Source: a virus. From it: a DNA stretch of 36,340 nucleotides. The notes beneath the pieces are model-generated. The model worked only from the letters and a program-made list of their open reading frames with translations. It had not been told where the DNA came from and did not search any database. Each line of letters begins with the position of its first letter. Within the stretch, counting starts at the first letter, position 1. Of the stretch, positions 22,000 through 30,189 are shown piece by piece. Location: IMG/VR virus record IMGVR_UViG_3300011128_000251, positions 1 through 36,340 of that record. One strand, given 5' to 3'. The position numbers and the translations under genes were made by a program.

Positions 22000-22397
22000 C
22001 AGGCTGTCTCCAGTTCCAGGAATCGGTGCGTCTCGCGGAACCCGAATTCCTTTTTCAGCCAGGGTGCCCAGCCGGGACGGCAGAACACCTTCAGCGTCTT
22101 GCCGCGTGACTTGGCATATTCCTTGATCATCCTGACCATTTCAGTGCCCCACTTATCACGCTCAACGCCATTGCAGAAGTCTAGCCACACGCCGCCAACC
22201 GTTTCCTCAGTCAGCGCAACGGCATAGATGTCACCATCAACAGCGACCCAGCACATCCGGGTTCCGTCATCCACCATCTTCTTAAGCGCATCAACGGTCA
22301 GCTCGCCTTTGGACGATTCCGCAAAGTTGTCGAAATGAACCTTCAGCTTGTTCCAGTGCTCATCGAGAACCTCAGGCCTTACAGCGGCAACCATCAT
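21999..22397 (-). CDS. GNAT-like acetyltransferase-type phage protein
   Basis: A protein of about 132 residues with the layout of short phage GNAT-fold proteins: MCWVAVDGDIYAVALTEETV (beta strands), GGVWLDFCNG, a helix (DKWGTEMVRMIKEYAKSRGK), then LKVFCRPGWAPWLKKEFGFR with the terminal EFGFRETHRFLEL strand. The classical acetyl-CoA Q/RxxGxG/A loop is poorly kept, so activity is uncertain. The ATG at 22397 (with a second at 22394) overlaps the upstream stop. Homologues of this kind are often found in podovirus virion operons. Confidence 0.65.
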   Translation of the reverse strand: MMVAAVRPEVLDEHWNKLKVHFDNFAESSKGELTVDALKKMVDDGTRMCWVAVDGDIYAVALTEETVGGVWLDFCNGVERDKWGTEMVRMIKEYAKSRGKTLKVFCRPGWAPWLKKEFGFRETHRFLELETA

Positions 22398-22837
22398 AGC
22401 GGATCGCCCCCCTGCACCTGTGCGCCCCACAACCGGATATTCGCGGTTCCTGACGTCGTCTGCACCTGCACCGTGTCGCCCGGGTCCAGCATCTCATCCT
22501 TGTTGGAGAAGATAGTTGCGTTATCAACGATCACCCCCGAGAACGCCATGTTCTTCGCGTCCGCGATATCGCCTTCCGGTACGAAGTACACATGCAGCGT
22601 CGTGCTTGACGGCGCATATGCCTTCATTGTGTAGAGATGAATGAACCGATCAGCCTGGACCGTCAGGATCGTGGTCAGCGTGGTGTCAACCTGCGTTACG
22701 GGAATGGTCACGATTGAACGCTGCGCAGGCGTGCGCTCGTTCTCCTGGAATACACGGACGCCGCCCTCCGAAGAGAGCGAAGCTACCGACGCCCCGAAAC
22801 CCGACCCCGTAGCTGCACGCCTTGTGCCTTCGACCAT
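22394..22837 (-). CDS. Small beta-rich virion-associated protein
   Basis: A 147-residue protein starting MVEGTRRAATGSGFGASVAS, with alternating beta strands (SIVTIPVTQVDTTLTTILTV and STTLHVYFVPEGDI) and a terminal VQVQTTSGTANIRLWGAQVQ strand set. It overlaps the end of the stabilisation-like gene by 55 bases in another frame. A minor structural or fibre-type protein is likely; family not recognised. Confidence 0.6.
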   Translation of the reverse strand: MVEGTRRAATGSGFGASVASLSSEGGVRVFQENERTPAQRSIVTIPVTQVDTTLTTILTVQADRFIHLYTMKAYAPSSTTLHVYFVPEGDIADAKNMAFSGVIVDNATIFSNKDEMLDPGDTVQVQTTSGTANIRLWGAQVQGGDPL

Positions 22838-24246
22838 GACGTTCCCGCTCCTATGACTAGCCTTGCTGACATGTATAGCCCCTGACCGCGCACAGGGCAA
22901 AACCCTGCGTCGTTCACTGGCGCCTCTGGTGTAACAACCTGCTCGCCGCCCTTCAGTTTCCGGGTGATGAGCTGGCCAACGCTGTTTTCCGCGCTGTTCT
23001 CGACAATCGGATACATCTGGTTGATCATCGTTCGTTCGCTGGTCTGCATCTGGAATTCAGTCGTTTCAATCGTCGCCTCAAGCGGCAGCCCGTCGAGACC
23101 AGACAGCGTGGATCCCGTAGGCCCCGGCATGAACGCAGACAGTCGGCGGCCTCGTGGCTCAAAGACCACCGAGTCCAGGCTGATCGGGATAAGGTCCAGG
23201 TCCGGATAGATCGTATCGAGGTTGTCCAGCGTGATGCCGTCCGATGAGCCTTCAACCAGATAGTCGATCGGCAGCGTTGCCTCTGACCAGCGATCTTCAG
23301 ACCACGAGTAAATCAGATGCTGTTGGAAGTTCTCGGACTGCGCCGGGTAATAGGCCCAGATGACGCTCTGCGCCTCCCAGTTCACAACCCCGTGCGTTCG
23401 GAAGGCCTCTTGCGCCGATACCTTTTCCCGGAAGTGGTCGTTGATCTTCTGCGTGCCGATCCGTTGCGTTGCCGCGCCATTCGTAGCCCAGAAGCCATCG
23501 TGCGCCATGAAATACGTGATAAATCCAACACTTACAACGGAATTCGGAGCCAGACAGCCCCGCGCTTCCTCGATTGTTGACACGTTGAACACCGTGGGCG
23601 GTCCCACTGCGTCAATCCTTGACACGCCGTACTGCTGGAAGACCACCGGGTAGCGATCGCCCGCAATGGCAGTGATTGCGCCGTATTCGTGCTGCAATTC
23701 CGCATTTCCTGCGAGATTTGTTGCATCTGGCGTGAAATTGATCGGATCGTTCAGCCCGGACCACTGGATACGAAACGAATTCGACAGGAATCCGCCCAGC
23801 ATGAGGTGCTGACCAACCTGGCCGATCGCCGTGGCGCCCTGCGGTGCTCCCGCAACCTCGGTCCACGTCGTATCGCTATCGATGTTCTCAAGCTGAAACA
23901 GAGCGCCCCCGCCAACCGCAAAGATACGCCGGCCAAACTGGTGAAACTTCCAATAGCGGTTCGGTCCGATGTCAGGAACAACCGTTTCCGTAATGACACC
24001 GTTGATGACCACGAACAACGCCAGCCGGGTGCCGCCAACAGTGACAGCCACGCCGTCCTCCTGCTGGTACAGATGCCCACCGACAACCTGGCCCGATGCT
24101 GTGGCGGATTGGCTGCCAACGCCCGAGAAAGGCGCATAGCCGCCAGACACCGCAACCACGTTGTGCGCCACACGACAGCCGGGGTTCTTGTAGTCGGGAA
24201 AATCAGGGAGGAACTCCCCGAACGGGACCTCGAATGCACTAAGCAC
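22783..24246 (-). CDS. P22 gp10-like tail-completion (DNA stabilisation) protein
   Basis: A 487-residue beta-rich protein. MLSAFEVPFGEFLPDFPDYK with NPGCRVAHNVV at the N-terminus, then repeated strands (VGGHLYQQEDGVAVTVGGTR, RIFAVGGGALFQLEN), suggest a beta propeller. The segment DGFWATNGAATQRIGTQKIN is typical of podovirus tail-hub proteins. Length is close to P22 gp10 (about 470). It plugs the portal and carries the tailspikes. The GTG start overlaps the upstream stop. Confidence 0.72.
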   Translation of the reverse strand: MLSAFEVPFGEFLPDFPDYKNPGCRVAHNVVAVSGGYAPFSGVGSQSATASGQVVGGHLYQQEDGVAVTVGGTRLALFVVINGVITETVVPDIGPNRYWKFHQFGRRIFAVGGGALFQLENIDSDTTWTEVAGAPQGATAIGQVGQHLMLGGFLSNSFRIQWSGLNDPINFTPDATNLAGNAELQHEYGAITAIAGDRYPVVFQQYGVSRIDAVGPPTVFNVSTIEEARGCLAPNSVVSVGFITYFMAHDGFWATNGAATQRIGTQKINDHFREKVSAQEAFRTHGVVNWEAQSVIWAYYPAQSENFQQHLIYSWSEDRWSEATLPIDYLVEGSSDGITLDNLDTIYPDLDLIPISLDSVVFEPRGRRLSAFMPGPTGSTLSGLDGLPLEATIETTEFQMQTSERTMINQMYPIVENSAENSVGQLITRKLKGGEQVVTPEAPVNDAGFCPVRGQGLYMSARLVIGAGTSWSKAQGVQLRGRVSGRR

Positions 24247-24841
24247 TGTTCACCGGCACAGACTGCAGCGGCGCGCTATAGCGGTTCTGCGAGTATTCCT
24301 GGTTGGCAAGATCGATCTGCGTGGCCATGTTCTGCGAATGGATTGTCATTTGTTCAGTGTCTTGCATCCATCCGAAAGCATAGGCCAAACACGCCGATAA
24401 GTATATGTCGGGGAAGTCTTCCAGCACCAGATTCGTGTCAGCATCGTTGACCAGGTTAGCCAGCTTCGCAAAATACATGCCCGACAGCGGGTAAGGCCCA
24501 CTCGGCGCCGGGTTCAACCGCATCACGCGACCAGTCAGCCCGTTGGCGATCGAGTAGCCTTCCGGCACGCCTGACGGGTTGTCACCGCTGGCCATCGTGT
24601 AGGGCGTCACCGGATCGATCGGGAAGTCATACCCGCTGGTCGTGCCCTTCAGCTGATCAAACGCCAGGAAGTTCGTCGGGAGCGTGATCTCGCGCGCAGC
24701 AATCTCGCTGTACTGCTCAAGCATCTGCTGCACCCGGAGCGATCTGTTGATCCGAGCCGTCGCCAGGTTGTAGATGGACGTCGGAAAGTCGCTCCGGATT
24801 GCCCAGCTTTCAACGTCGGCCCTCAGATCAACGAACGCCAT
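24239..24841 (-). CDS. Head-tail adaptor (P22 gp4 / T7 gp11-like)
   Basis: A 200-residue, largely helical protein. DLRADVESWAIRSDFPTSIY near the N-terminus and FAKLANLVNDADTNLVLEDF then PDIYLSACLAYAFGWMQDTE toward the C-terminus match the podovirus connector/adaptor pattern. It would sit below the portal and carry the gp10-like hub, which is the next gene. Confidence 0.78.
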   Translation of the reverse strand: MAFVDLRADVESWAIRSDFPTSIYNLATARINRSLRVQQMLEQYSEIAAREITLPTNFLAFDQLKGTTSGYDFPIDPVTPYTMASGDNPSGVPEGYSIANGLTGRVMRLNPAPSGPYPLSGMYFAKLANLVNDADTNLVLEDFPDIYLSACLAYAFGWMQDTEQMTIHSQNMATQIDLANQEYSQNRYSAPLQSVPVNSA

Positions 24842-25131
24842 CAGAGTTTGCCCTCGCTCGTGCGGAATGCAGCATAGTCGCCGTCATTCAGCCGCTGGAT
24901 GATCTTTGGCGTGTCATTCGGATCGAAGATGTTGATACCCTCTTTCATCCATTCCTCGACGACCACCATCGGGATTGAACCAACGAACCGCGTGTCACCC
25001 GTTTCCGAATAGCCGTCCGTGTTCAGCCGCCGCAGCTTGTTGTTCTCGAGGATCGGCGCGACGTCCTGCTTGTGCTCCATGATGAGCTTGCCGTCTTCAA
25101 TCCAGGCGTCCGTGTACTCCAGGCCCGACAT
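24841..25131 (-). CDS. Conserved virion-region hypothetical protein
   Basis: A 96-residue acidic protein with IEDGKLIMEHKQDVAPILEN and an EEWMKEGINIFDPNDTPKII stretch. Proteins with this pattern lie between capsid and adaptor genes in related podoviruses, role unknown. It overlaps both neighbours. Confidence 0.68.
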   Translation of the reverse strand: MSGLEYTDAWIEDGKLIMEHKQDVAPILENNKLRRLNTDGYSETGDTRFVGSIPMVVVEEWMKEGINIFDPNDTPKIIQRLNDGDYAAFRTSEGKL

Positions 25132-25427
25132 CAGGTTGTCGCCTCCCAGATATGCACGTTGCCATTCGCCAGCCCGAGAACCGAGATCGTCTCCCCGCTA
25201 TAGGCGATGAACGAAAACGGCGCATTGGCCGGGATTGCCGCGGATCCAGCAGCGGCCACCGCTCCGCCAATCTCGAACCGAAACGCAACCTCGCCCCACA
25301 TCACGACGTGGCGCGCGTTGCCGCTCAGTACGTCCGAGACCACAGGCCCGCCCGTTGTCGCCGCGATTGTCTGTGCAGTATCAGCTACTGGCCGATATAC
25401 TGCCGTTGCTCCCGCACGGTTCCCCAT
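25131..25427 (-). CDS. Small beta-rich head protein, possible decoration
   Basis: A 98-residue Ala/Gly-rich beta protein starting MGNRAGATAVYRPVADTAQT, with VVMWGEVAFRFEIGG and SFIAYSGETISVLGL strands. The ATG at 25427 overlaps the upstream stop (ATGA). A capsid decoration or neck protein would fit the position; not proven. Confidence 0.6.
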   Translation of the reverse strand: MGNRAGATAVYRPVADTAQTIAATTGGPVVSDVLSGNARHVVMWGEVAFRFEIGGAVAAAGSAAIPANAPFSFIAYSGETISVLGLANGNVHIWEATT

Positions 25428-25804
25428 CACGCAACCGCCTTGATGGCGTCGAGCCCATCCAGCGTCTCGAAGTCGTCTTCCAGGAACATGTACTCATCTC
25501 CTTTGAAGTGCTTGCCCTCGCTCGAATGAACGTTGGCCCAAAGCACGCGGGCGTTCTTGCGCGGCCGGTCGTCGTCAGGCTCCGGGTCCTGCGCCTCCGT
25601 CGGTTCATGCGCGGTTGCCGGGTCGATCGGTTCCGGGACCGGATCGGGAATAACATCGCTGCCTTCGGGCAAGTCCAGAGACTCGTCGCCGTCCTGCGCA
25701 GCCTTGACCAGCGCGATCCGCTCGGCCAGCTTTTCGTCCGACAGCGTGCTCCGGAAGTTGATTCCCAGCGCAGTCGCCTCGGCTACCATTTCGTCTCTGT
25801 TCAT
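25427..25804 (-). CDS. Acidic head-region protein with SAP/HeH-like N-terminus
   Basis: A 125-residue protein. Residues 1-37 (EMVAEATALGINFRSTLSDE then KLAERIALVKAA) resemble the short helix-extended-helix (HeH/LEM/SAP-like) motif seen in phage head proteins. A Pro/Asp/Glu-rich linker (about 40-80) leads to a C-terminal region with KGDEYMFLEDDFETL. AGGAG lies before the ATG. It directly follows the capsid gene, separated by the cUUCGg hairpin. Confidence 0.65.
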   Translation of the reverse strand: MNRDEMVAEATALGINFRSTLSDEKLAERIALVKAAQDGDESLDLPEGSDVIPDPVPEPIDPATAHEPTEAQDPEPDDDRPRKNARVLWANVHSSEGKHFKGDEYMFLEDDFETLDGLDAIKAVA

Positions 25805-25826
25805 CTCAATCTCCTGTGCGGCAGAC

Positions 25827-25846
25827 GGGGAACCCGAAGGCTCCCC
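25827..25846 (-). terminator. cUUCGg tetraloop hairpin after the capsid gene
   Basis: On the minus strand GGGGAGCC-TTCG-GGTTCCCC folds into an 8-bp stem (one G-U pair) closed by the extra-stable C(UUCG)G loop. It lies 10 bases after the capsid stop. No T-run follows, so it is more likely an mRNA 3'-end stabiliser or partial attenuator that keeps capsid mRNA abundant. Confidence 0.6.
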
Positions 25847-25856
25847 ATCCTTATCA

Positions 25857-26801
25857 CTATGCGGTCGTCAAGTCAGCAATGATACCGCTTGCGGCCTCGT
25901 TGCATGCCTCGAGCGTGACTTCCATCTCCAGTTTGCGACGGACGCTCGAACCGGTCTTTGCCAGTTCGGTGTTCGCCAGGCCGCGGAGCTGGCTGACCTT
26001 CCACATGTCTTTCTGCAGGACCAGGCCATCACGCTCACGCTGGAACCGGTTCGGCACGATCTTCAGAACGCCGAAATCCGACACGTACACGTCAATCGCC
26101 GCGGTCAGCCGCTTGTCGCCGGCATCTTCCCGACGCTGCACGTTGCCCGAGAACCCGGACGCACGCTGCTTGTTGACCGGGCCGACCATCAGCGTTTCAG
26201 GATCACCACCGGACTGGTAGCACTGCTGAAGCACGTCGGTCATGAGCGCTTCGGTGAAAGCACGCTGGGTGCCGTCGGTCCGTGCGTTCGAACCATCGCC
26301 AACGGGATCCGCACCCGTCAGGCCTGCGCTCGTGTTCGTGGCGATCCATGCAGGAACACCCGCCATGCGCCGCGCAACGGTGTCGGAGCCGACGACCTTG
26401 GCCTGGTTGTCCAGAAGCGACGATTCCAGATCCCGCTTCAGTTCCTTGGTCCGCTTGCCGATCTGATAGGCCATCTCGTTCGAGCGACCCGCAGTGTTCA
26501 CGGCTTGCGAAGTCTCGGTAACCCGAGGCACCTTGACCAGGATCTGCGTCTGGTTGTTGCGACGAACGGTCGGGACTGCAGCATCGGTAACGCTGTCGTC
26601 GCCTTCGATCATCGCATTGTCTGCAGCGGCAGCCGCAAGTTCGTCGGTCTGCCATTCGTGCAGCGTTGCCGTGGCCTTGTTCTTGCCGCACATGGTGGAG
26701 AACGGAACCTCGGTGGGCGAGATGTCCCAGATCATGTCTGAAAGATCTTCGCGAATGCCGACCTGTCCGTAGGTCGAGAAGGTATTGGCTGGCTGTGCCA
26801 T
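25857..26801 (-). CDS. Major capsid protein, DUF5309/SU10-like
   Basis: A 314-residue protein of the SU10-type (DUF5309) HK97-fold capsid family. N-terminal IREDLSDMIWDISPTEVPFS is the family signature. It is followed by ATLHEWQTDELAAAA (the E-W-Q-x-D-x-L segment), VTETSQAVNTAGRSNEMAYQ, and a C-terminal RQRDG-like strand (here RERDGLVLQKDMWKVSQLRG). Length matches the family. It forms the procapsid with the scaffold encoded by the preceding gene. Confidence 0.93.
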   Translation of the reverse strand: MAQPANTFSTYGQVGIREDLSDMIWDISPTEVPFSTMCGKNKATATLHEWQTDELAAAAADNAMIEGDDSVTDAAVPTVRRNNQTQILVKVPRVTETSQAVNTAGRSNEMAYQIGKRTKELKRDLESSLLDNQAKVVGSDTVARRMAGVPAWIATNTSAGLTGADPVGDGSNARTDGTQRAFTEALMTDVLQQCYQSGGDPETLMVGPVNKQRASGFSGNVQRREDAGDKRLTAAIDVYVSDFGVLKIVPNRFQRERDGLVLQKDMWKVSQLRGLANTELAKTGSSVRRKLEMEVTLEACNEAASGIIADLTTA

Positions 26802-26805
26802 GGTG

Positions 26806-27756
26806 TTAGCTTTCCGGTATCATCAGGAGCGCCGCGAAATCATCGAGGCTCCCCGTCTTGCGAAGTTTTGCACGCACCGCCGCGGTTTCGTCGGCTTTGG
26901 CTGCACCGGCAGCAGGAGCAGCGCCAGGCTTGATCGCCTTCGGACGCTGGGGAACACGCTTGTCTGCTGGTTTCGCAGACTGTTGCTTGCGATACCGGGC
27001 AGCATCCCGAGCCATCAGGAGAATCCGGTGATCCGTCGCCTGCGCAAGCTCAGCCTCGTCAAACCCATACAGGTCCGTAACGGCTTTCACTTCAGCGCTG
27101 AACGCCTTCATGTCGTCTTCCGTCTTCAGGTTCGCAGCAGCGGCCAGCGCCTTCGCACCAGCAACCGCCTGTTCATGCTGCCGCTGTCCCGCAAGGAACT
27201 CGGCTTCCTGTTTTGCCTTCGCGTGGGCGGCTGATTCAGCTTCCCACTTGGCCTTGGCCTCAACCCAACCCAGCGGATCCTCGGACGCGAGCTTCACCCA
27301 GTCGGGCTCTGCAGGCGCTGTTGATGAGATCTCCGTCAGCTTGGCTTCAAGCTCAGTGCGCAGTTCATTGATCCTGGCGTGTTCAGCCTTGGCAGCTTCC
27401 CGCTGCTCGCTGAACTCGGCCATCTTCTGATCATAGTTGCCGGATTTCTGGAACCCAGCAATCAAGTCGTCGATCGGCACCTGGCTTTCCACCCCGTTGA
27501 TTTTCACGGTGTAAAGCGGCGTCTCGTCTTCCTGATCAGCGTCAGGATCAACCGGTTCATCGGCAGCCTCGACCTCGTCAGCCTGTTCGACTGGTTCGGC
27601 CGCTACCTCCTCGGTCTCCTGGTGCTCCCCTTGTGGAGCCTCAACAGCCGCCGCAGCCTCTGGGGATGGTGTTTCCTCCACAGGCTCCGTAATGGCTGCC
27701 ACAAACGCATCCATGCTCCCCGGTTCGCTCTGGTTTTCAGCGGTCTCGGTACTCAT
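26806..27756 (-). CDS. Scaffolding protein
   Basis: A 316-residue, very acidic and helical protein: an N-terminal Glu/Ala/Val-rich region (to about 90), a short conserved segment (YTVKINGVESQVPIDDLIAG, then FQKSGNYDQKMAEFSEQREA), long coiled coils, and a basic C-terminus. The segment resembling GVE.....E.I.G.....Y..K..E is typical of scaffolds next to DUF5309 capsid genes. It guides capsid assembly and leaves or is lost before DNA filling. Confidence 0.85.
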   Translation of the reverse strand: MSTETAENQSEPGSMDAFVAAITEPVEETPSPEAAAAVEAPQGEHQETEEVAAEPVEQADEVEAADEPVDPDADQEDETPLYTVKINGVESQVPIDDLIAGFQKSGNYDQKMAEFSEQREAAKAEHARINELRTELEAKLTEISSTAPAEPDWVKLASEDPLGWVEAKAKWEAESAAHAKAKQEAEFLAGQRQHEQAVAGAKALAAAANLKTEDDMKAFSAEVKAVTDLYGFDEAELAQATDHRILLMARDAARYRKQQSAKPADKRVPQRPKAIKPGAAPAAGAAKADETAAVRAKLRKTGSLDDFAALLMIPES

Positions 27757-28013
27757 ATTGCGTTGTCCTTTGCTTCTAGTTGCGCTTTCGCCACGTCGCC
27801 GTCATCAACCCAGTGCGCCATGCGCTGGATAACGGCCTTCAGTCCCTGAACCTGATGGTAAAGAGACTCACGCTTCTCGGCCTCATCCGGGCCAGTCATC
27901 ATCAGCATGCGCACCAGGTCTTCCTCGACCTCAATGCACGCAGCAACAAAGTGCTCGCCTTCCAGCACCTGCCGCACCCGGTCACCACGGGCTCTCACCT
28001 GCTCGGGCGTCAT
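27753..28013 (-). CDS. Hypothetical protein between portal and scaffold
   Basis: An 86-residue helical protein starting MTPEQVRARGDRVRQVLEGE. It overlaps both neighbours by four bases (ATGA). Small charged proteins are regularly found here in podovirus genomes; role unknown. Confidence 0.7.
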   Translation of the reverse strand: MTPEQVRARGDRVRQVLEGEHFVAACIEVEEDLVRMLMMTGPDEAEKRESLYHQVQGLKAVIQRMAHWVDDGDVAKAQLEAKDNAI

Positions 28014-30112
28014 TGGTTATATCCCGGAGGCGGTGCCATCAGGCCCTTCAGTGTTTCCATTTCCAACGAAACCTCGCCATTCTGCGCTGCCACCGCAAGT
28101 TTCGTGGCCGCCTCCAGAATAGCCTGATCTCGCGCCCTGTCATCCTCCAGCGTCATCTTCTCGATATCGAAGTTCAACCGGTTCGCTGCTTCCGCCGATG
28201 CCTGGGCGTCCTTCGCCTGCTGCGCCTGCAACCTCATCGTCTCCCGCTGCAGATCGCCTTGCACCTTGATATTCGCCTTGCCCATCTCAATCCGCTCCAT
28301 TGCCGCAAGTGACGGATCAGGGCCTTCTGGCTCAGGCGGTGCAGGTGGGATCGTGGCAGGATCAACGAAGAACTCCTCCGGGTTTTTGAATCCAGCATTC
28401 TCAACGAAGCGGCTATACGCGGCAAACAGGTTCTGTGGAGAAGCAAGCGGCGAACCTTGCATCAGGTTCTCTTTCTGCTCGGCAATGATGGCCGCCAGAC
28501 TCTGCGCCTTCTGGTTCCTGTCGCCCGTGCCAATGCCCACGTTGACCGTCATGTCAGACCGGTCGCGCCACTGCCGCGGGTCAACATCGATGTATTCACC
28601 ACGCAGGCGCAACTTCAGCTTGGCGCCAGCACCGTGCCGCAGATCCGCATGAATGCCACGGAACAGATGGCGCACGCCCGTTTCCGCAGCCACACGCGCA
28701 ATCAGCATCAGTTTCTTCTGGCCCTGGTTGAGCTGCATTTCCATGCCGGCCGCAGTCTTGTTCAGGCTGTCCGCCGATAGACCCTGATTGTGCCGGTTAA
28801 CCCCCGTTCGATTTTCCCGCACCGTGTCGATGTACTCAATCGCGCTAAGTGACTGCGTAACGATCTCGGGCGGATGGTGCTCCTGATAGTTGCCAATCAA
28901 CTTGGTGCGGACGATCTTGTTTGGCCGGTCAACGAGCAGGTCCTTGATCGTGTTTTCACCGTCAATGCCATCACGGGCGATTTCCCGCGTTGCGTTGTTA
29001 GCGCCATAGACGTTGTCCAGCATTTGCCGAACGAGCGTCGTCTTGATCCTCTGAACGTCGGTGACTGTCTCAGCAACCGAGCGACCGTAGTGCTTGTGCG
29101 GAATCGGGATCGGGCACCATGCCGAAATCGGAACACTGTGAACCTCTTCGTTGTCCTCGCCACCGTCTGCCCACTTCAGGATCTCATTGCTGCTGCCACC
29201 CACCGTGACCTTGCGACGCTCGGCAATCCCGTCGTCGTTGTAGTCGACCAGGATGTAGCACTCATGCACGAGCACCTTGCGCATTGTGCTGTCAGCGTCT
29301 TCCTGCTCTGTGCTTTCAACGTCGCCCTTGGTTGAGAAGCGATCGACCCGCTCTTCGTTCTCATAGTCGTCGTCAGTCACGGGCAGCCGCTCGACTTGCT
29401 TGCGGTCATAGCCCATCTCGACCAGATCGCTGATCGTCATGGTCCTGCGGTGCGCAACGAACGGGCATTGGTCCAGGTTGATCTGTTCCCACTGTGGAGA
29501 AACCAGAACCTCCTCGGGAGGCAGTGCCGCCACACGCAGCCACTCGGACTTGGACGACATCTTGATCTCGACGTCTATGCCGTCCTCGCCTTCCTCGATG
29601 TCGAATCTCTCGAACGTGGTCCCGTCCGCAAGCTCGCCCGCATACTTCTCCTGCAGGCTGGCCAGCTCTTCCGGGTCCAGCCCCTTGTATGCATCCGTCC
29701 AGGTCTCTTCCTTGGTCTCCCACCAGCGCTTCATGTAGCCGTTCTTGTAGATCAGCCCATCCTTGATGAACTCATACATGGCCATGAAGCCGTCGTTCTG
29801 GCGGTAAAACACGTAGTTGACCGCGTCCGTCTCCTGCTCGGCAACCGGCTCATCCTCGGGGCCGTTCGGCTCGAACTCGGCAACCTTGTCCCCAGACGTA
29901 AAGATTTCCATGATCTCCGGAAGCATCCACTCGACCACGTCGTACACGTCCGTTGACACGACCGAGCTGTAGTTTGCACGCTCGTTGCCATACGGCTCGC
30001 CCATGTACCGCTCGAACAGATTGGCCCGCGTGTTGGAGATCTCACTGTAGTGCGAGCCTGTCGCCTGGTTGATCTGGCGCCCGATCGCGCTCTGAAGTTC
30101 CAGCTTTTTCAT
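28010..30112 (-). CDS. Portal protein
   Basis: A 700-residue podovirus-type portal. Recognisable parts: VVSTDVYDVVEWMLPEIMEI near residue 51-70, YVFYRQNDGFMAMYEFIKDG, and a C-terminal Gln/Ala-rich coiled coil (after about 600: QGDLQRETMRLQAQQAKDAQ) corresponding to the barrel or core-side extension. It lies directly after terminase, separated only by a 26-codon frame, and before scaffold and capsid. Twelve copies form the DNA channel. Confidence 0.9.
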   Translation of the reverse strand: MKKLELQSAIGRQINQATGSHYSEISNTRANLFERYMGEPYGNERANYSSVVSTDVYDVVEWMLPEIMEIFTSGDKVAEFEPNGPEDEPVAEQETDAVNYVFYRQNDGFMAMYEFIKDGLIYKNGYMKRWWETKEETWTDAYKGLDPEELASLQEKYAGELADGTTFERFDIEEGEDGIDVEIKMSSKSEWLRVAALPPEEVLVSPQWEQINLDQCPFVAHRRTMTISDLVEMGYDRKQVERLPVTDDDYENEERVDRFSTKGDVESTEQEDADSTMRKVLVHECYILVDYNDDGIAERRKVTVGGSSNEILKWADGGEDNEEVHSVPISAWCPIPIPHKHYGRSVAETVTDVQRIKTTLVRQMLDNVYGANNATREIARDGIDGENTIKDLLVDRPNKIVRTKLIGNYQEHHPPEIVTQSLSAIEYIDTVRENRTGVNRHNQGLSADSLNKTAAGMEMQLNQGQKKLMLIARVAAETGVRHLFRGIHADLRHGAGAKLKLRLRGEYIDVDPRQWRDRSDMTVNVGIGTGDRNQKAQSLAAIIAEQKENLMQGSPLASPQNLFAAYSRFVENAGFKNPEEFFVDPATIPPAPPEPEGPDPSLAAMERIEMGKANIKVQGDLQRETMRLQAQQAKDAQASAEAANRLNFDIEKMTLEDDRARDQAILEAATKLAVAAQNGEVSLEMETLKGLMAPPPGYNQ

Positions 30113-30189
30113 GCGTATTCAACCTCAGGTAGCGTAATCCCCGGGATATCCGAGACATTCGCAGCATCGACACACGCGGAGGTTGTCAT
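30109..30189 (-). CDS. 26-residue frame between terminase and portal
   Basis: A tiny frame starting MTTSACVDAANVSDIPGITL. ATGA overlaps tie it to the terminase stop and to the portal start, the exact arrangement used by full genes here. It may serve translational coupling more than encode a functional peptide. Confidence 0.45.
   Translation of the reverse strand: MTTSACVDAANVSDIPGITLPEVEYA

Noticed and set aside
25533-26741. 402-codon plus-strand frame
   Set aside because: Antisense shadow of the capsid and the following head gene.
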